Below are positions 4,723 through 5,249 of a stretch of 5,249 nucleotides of DNA, one piece after another. Position 1 is the first letter of the stretch. Each line of letters opens with the position of its first letter. The stretch is from Burkholderiales bacterium. GTDB lineage: Bacteria; Pseudomonadota; Gammaproteobacteria; Burkholderiales; Casimicrobiaceae. The DNA lies in NCBI GenBank assembly GCA_025354075.1, contig JANXNO010000535.1:1-5249 (forward strand), read 5' to 3'. The notes beneath the pieces are model-generated. The model was given only the letters and a program-made list of their open reading frames with translations. It did not search any database and was not told the origin of the DNA. The translations under genes and the position numbers were made by a program.

Positions 4723-4747
4723 TGCCCGCGCTTTTGGGCGCAGGGCA
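4723..4747. terminator. GC-rich stem-loop between the DUF3617 gene and pyk
   Basis: TGCCCGCGC (4723-4731), loop TTTTGG, then GCGC and GGGCA (4738-4741, 4743-4747) pair as a 9-bp stem with one bulged base (4742). It lies 12 bp past the stop of the DUF3617 gene on the minus strand. Neither strand has a T-run after it, so it is at best a weak or factor-dependent terminator, or an mRNA 3'-end stabiliser. Confidence 0.4.
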
Positions 4748-4758
4748 GCGGCTGCGAC

Positions 4759-5196
4759 CTACTCTTTGCAATCGCCCGCACGCACGGCCGAGATCTGCTC
4801 CTTGCGATGCTGCTGCTTGCCGAGAACGCTGCCTTCGGTGTCCACCTCGGCGCGGTACTCGTCGGCGCTCACGATGGTGATGATGGTCGTGTTACTGCCG
4901 GTCACGCCCGGCAAATTACAGCGTGCCTGCACCTGGTATTTATTGTCCGCCATCGCGGTGACAGTGGACTTGCACAAAAAGCTGGCCACGCGCAACGTGC
5001 GGGTGATTTCCTTCTTGGGGCTCGCGCAATATTCGCTGTTGCGGGTTTCGTACTCAACCGGATTGAGATCAAGCTTTTCCATCTTGCGCTCAACCTTCCA
5101 CAGGCCGGGACGGAGCTGGTCTAGCGGAATGGAGTCGATGGCGAAAGCGGGCGTTGCCATCGCCACGGTGAACATCGTGAGTGCAAATTTATTCAT
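4759..5196 (-). CDS. DUF3617-family exported protein of unknown function
   Basis: A 145-aa small secreted protein. MNKFALTMFTVAMATPAFA (1-19) is a Sec signal peptide with an AxA cleavage site before IDS, so the mature protein of about 126 aa should be periplasmic. The mature part begins with LRPGLWKVERKME, the PG-x-W start typical of DUF3617 domains, and has cysteines at 57, 75, 93 and 143, enough for two disulfides, as in that family. The function of DUF3617 is not known. ATG 5194-5196 is preferred over a TTG one codon earlier because it gives a normal signal peptide. There is no strong Shine-Dalgarno. It lies 91 bp upstream of pyk in the same direction with a stem-loop between, so co-transcription is possible but not shown. 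Its start overlaps by 8 nt the end of a possible upstream frame. Confidence 0.85.
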   Translation of the reverse strand: MNKFALTMFTVAMATPAFAIDSIPLDQLRPGLWKVERKMEKLDLNPVEYETRNSEYCASPKKEITRTLRVASFLCKSTVTAMADNKYQVQARCNLPGVTGSNTTIITIVSADEYRAEVDTEGSVLGKQQHRKEQISAVRAGDCKE

Positions 5197-5248
5197 CAAG
5201 CGTCAACGCGGGAGTCATCGTGATGTTGACCTTCACCATGTGGGAGCG
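5189..5248 (-). CDS. Possible C-terminal end of an upstream gene (partial)
   Basis: A minus-strand frame enters from the right edge and ends at TAA (5189-5191), giving 19 residues that finish MVKVNITMTPALTLDE. It overlaps the DUF3617 ATG in an ATGAATAA arrangement, which would suit translational coupling. I do not recognise the residues, and 19 open codons are easily found by chance in GC-rich DNA, so this is tentative. It could also be just the leader of the DUF3617 gene. Confidence 0.25.
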   Translation of the reverse strand, partial: RSHMVKVNITMTPALTLDE

Positions 5249-5249
5249 G

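Noticed and set aside
4807..5124. Plus-strand frame opposite the DUF3617 gene
   Set aside because: The minus strand has a signal peptide, paired cysteines and a family motif; the plus frame has none.

Overview
The window looks like a piece of a betaproteobacterial chromosome. It is moderately GC-rich, the core proteins (CoaBC, a PykA-type pyruvate kinase, a DUF3617 exported protein) read like those of Burkholderiales or Nitrosomonadales, and it carries RAYT/REP-type repeats. The taxonomic placement is inference from protein style; there is no rRNA or other marker to confirm it.

Layout, left to right. (1) 2-207: the 3' end of a REP-associated tyrosine transposase (RAYT, Y1/IS200-like), its distinctive last 60 residues, followed by three copies of a 10-bp AT-rich repeat. 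(2) 224-1740: two toxin-antitoxin modules of the VapBC class placed back to back. vapC1-vapB1 runs leftward, vapB2-vapC2 runs rightward, and about 130 bp between the two antitoxin starts holds both promoters and several palindromes. The two toxins are clearly paralogous (about 40% identical by hand alignment), and both antitoxins end in nearly the same C-terminal tail. (3) 1744-2982: coaBC (dfp), the bifunctional coenzyme A biosynthesis enzyme, on the minus strand, ending only 3 bp from the end of vapC2. (4) 2983-3224: a repeat-rich gap with an inverted pair of GTAG-type REP elements ending about 10 bp from the coaBC start codon, a second unexplained inverted repeat, and the pyk terminator. 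(5) 3225-4667: pyk, minus strand. (6) 4759-5196: a small exported DUF3617-family protein, minus strand, possibly overlapping the end of another minus-strand frame that runs off the right edge.

The right two thirds is a co-directional minus-strand housekeeping block (DUF3617, pyk, coaBC) interrupted by repeats. The left third is accessory DNA: a transposase remnant or end plus the TA pair. The most notable feature is the head-to-head TA pair with an apparently shared operator zone, which could couple the expression of the two toxins. Both families are known; what deserves checking is the arrangement, the shared half-sites, and a glutamine in VapC1 where VapC2 has a PIN-type acidic residue. Second is the combination of a RAYT 3' end with a GTAG REP doublet that forms the 5' leader of an essential gene. 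I see no CRISPR array, tRNA or rRNA.
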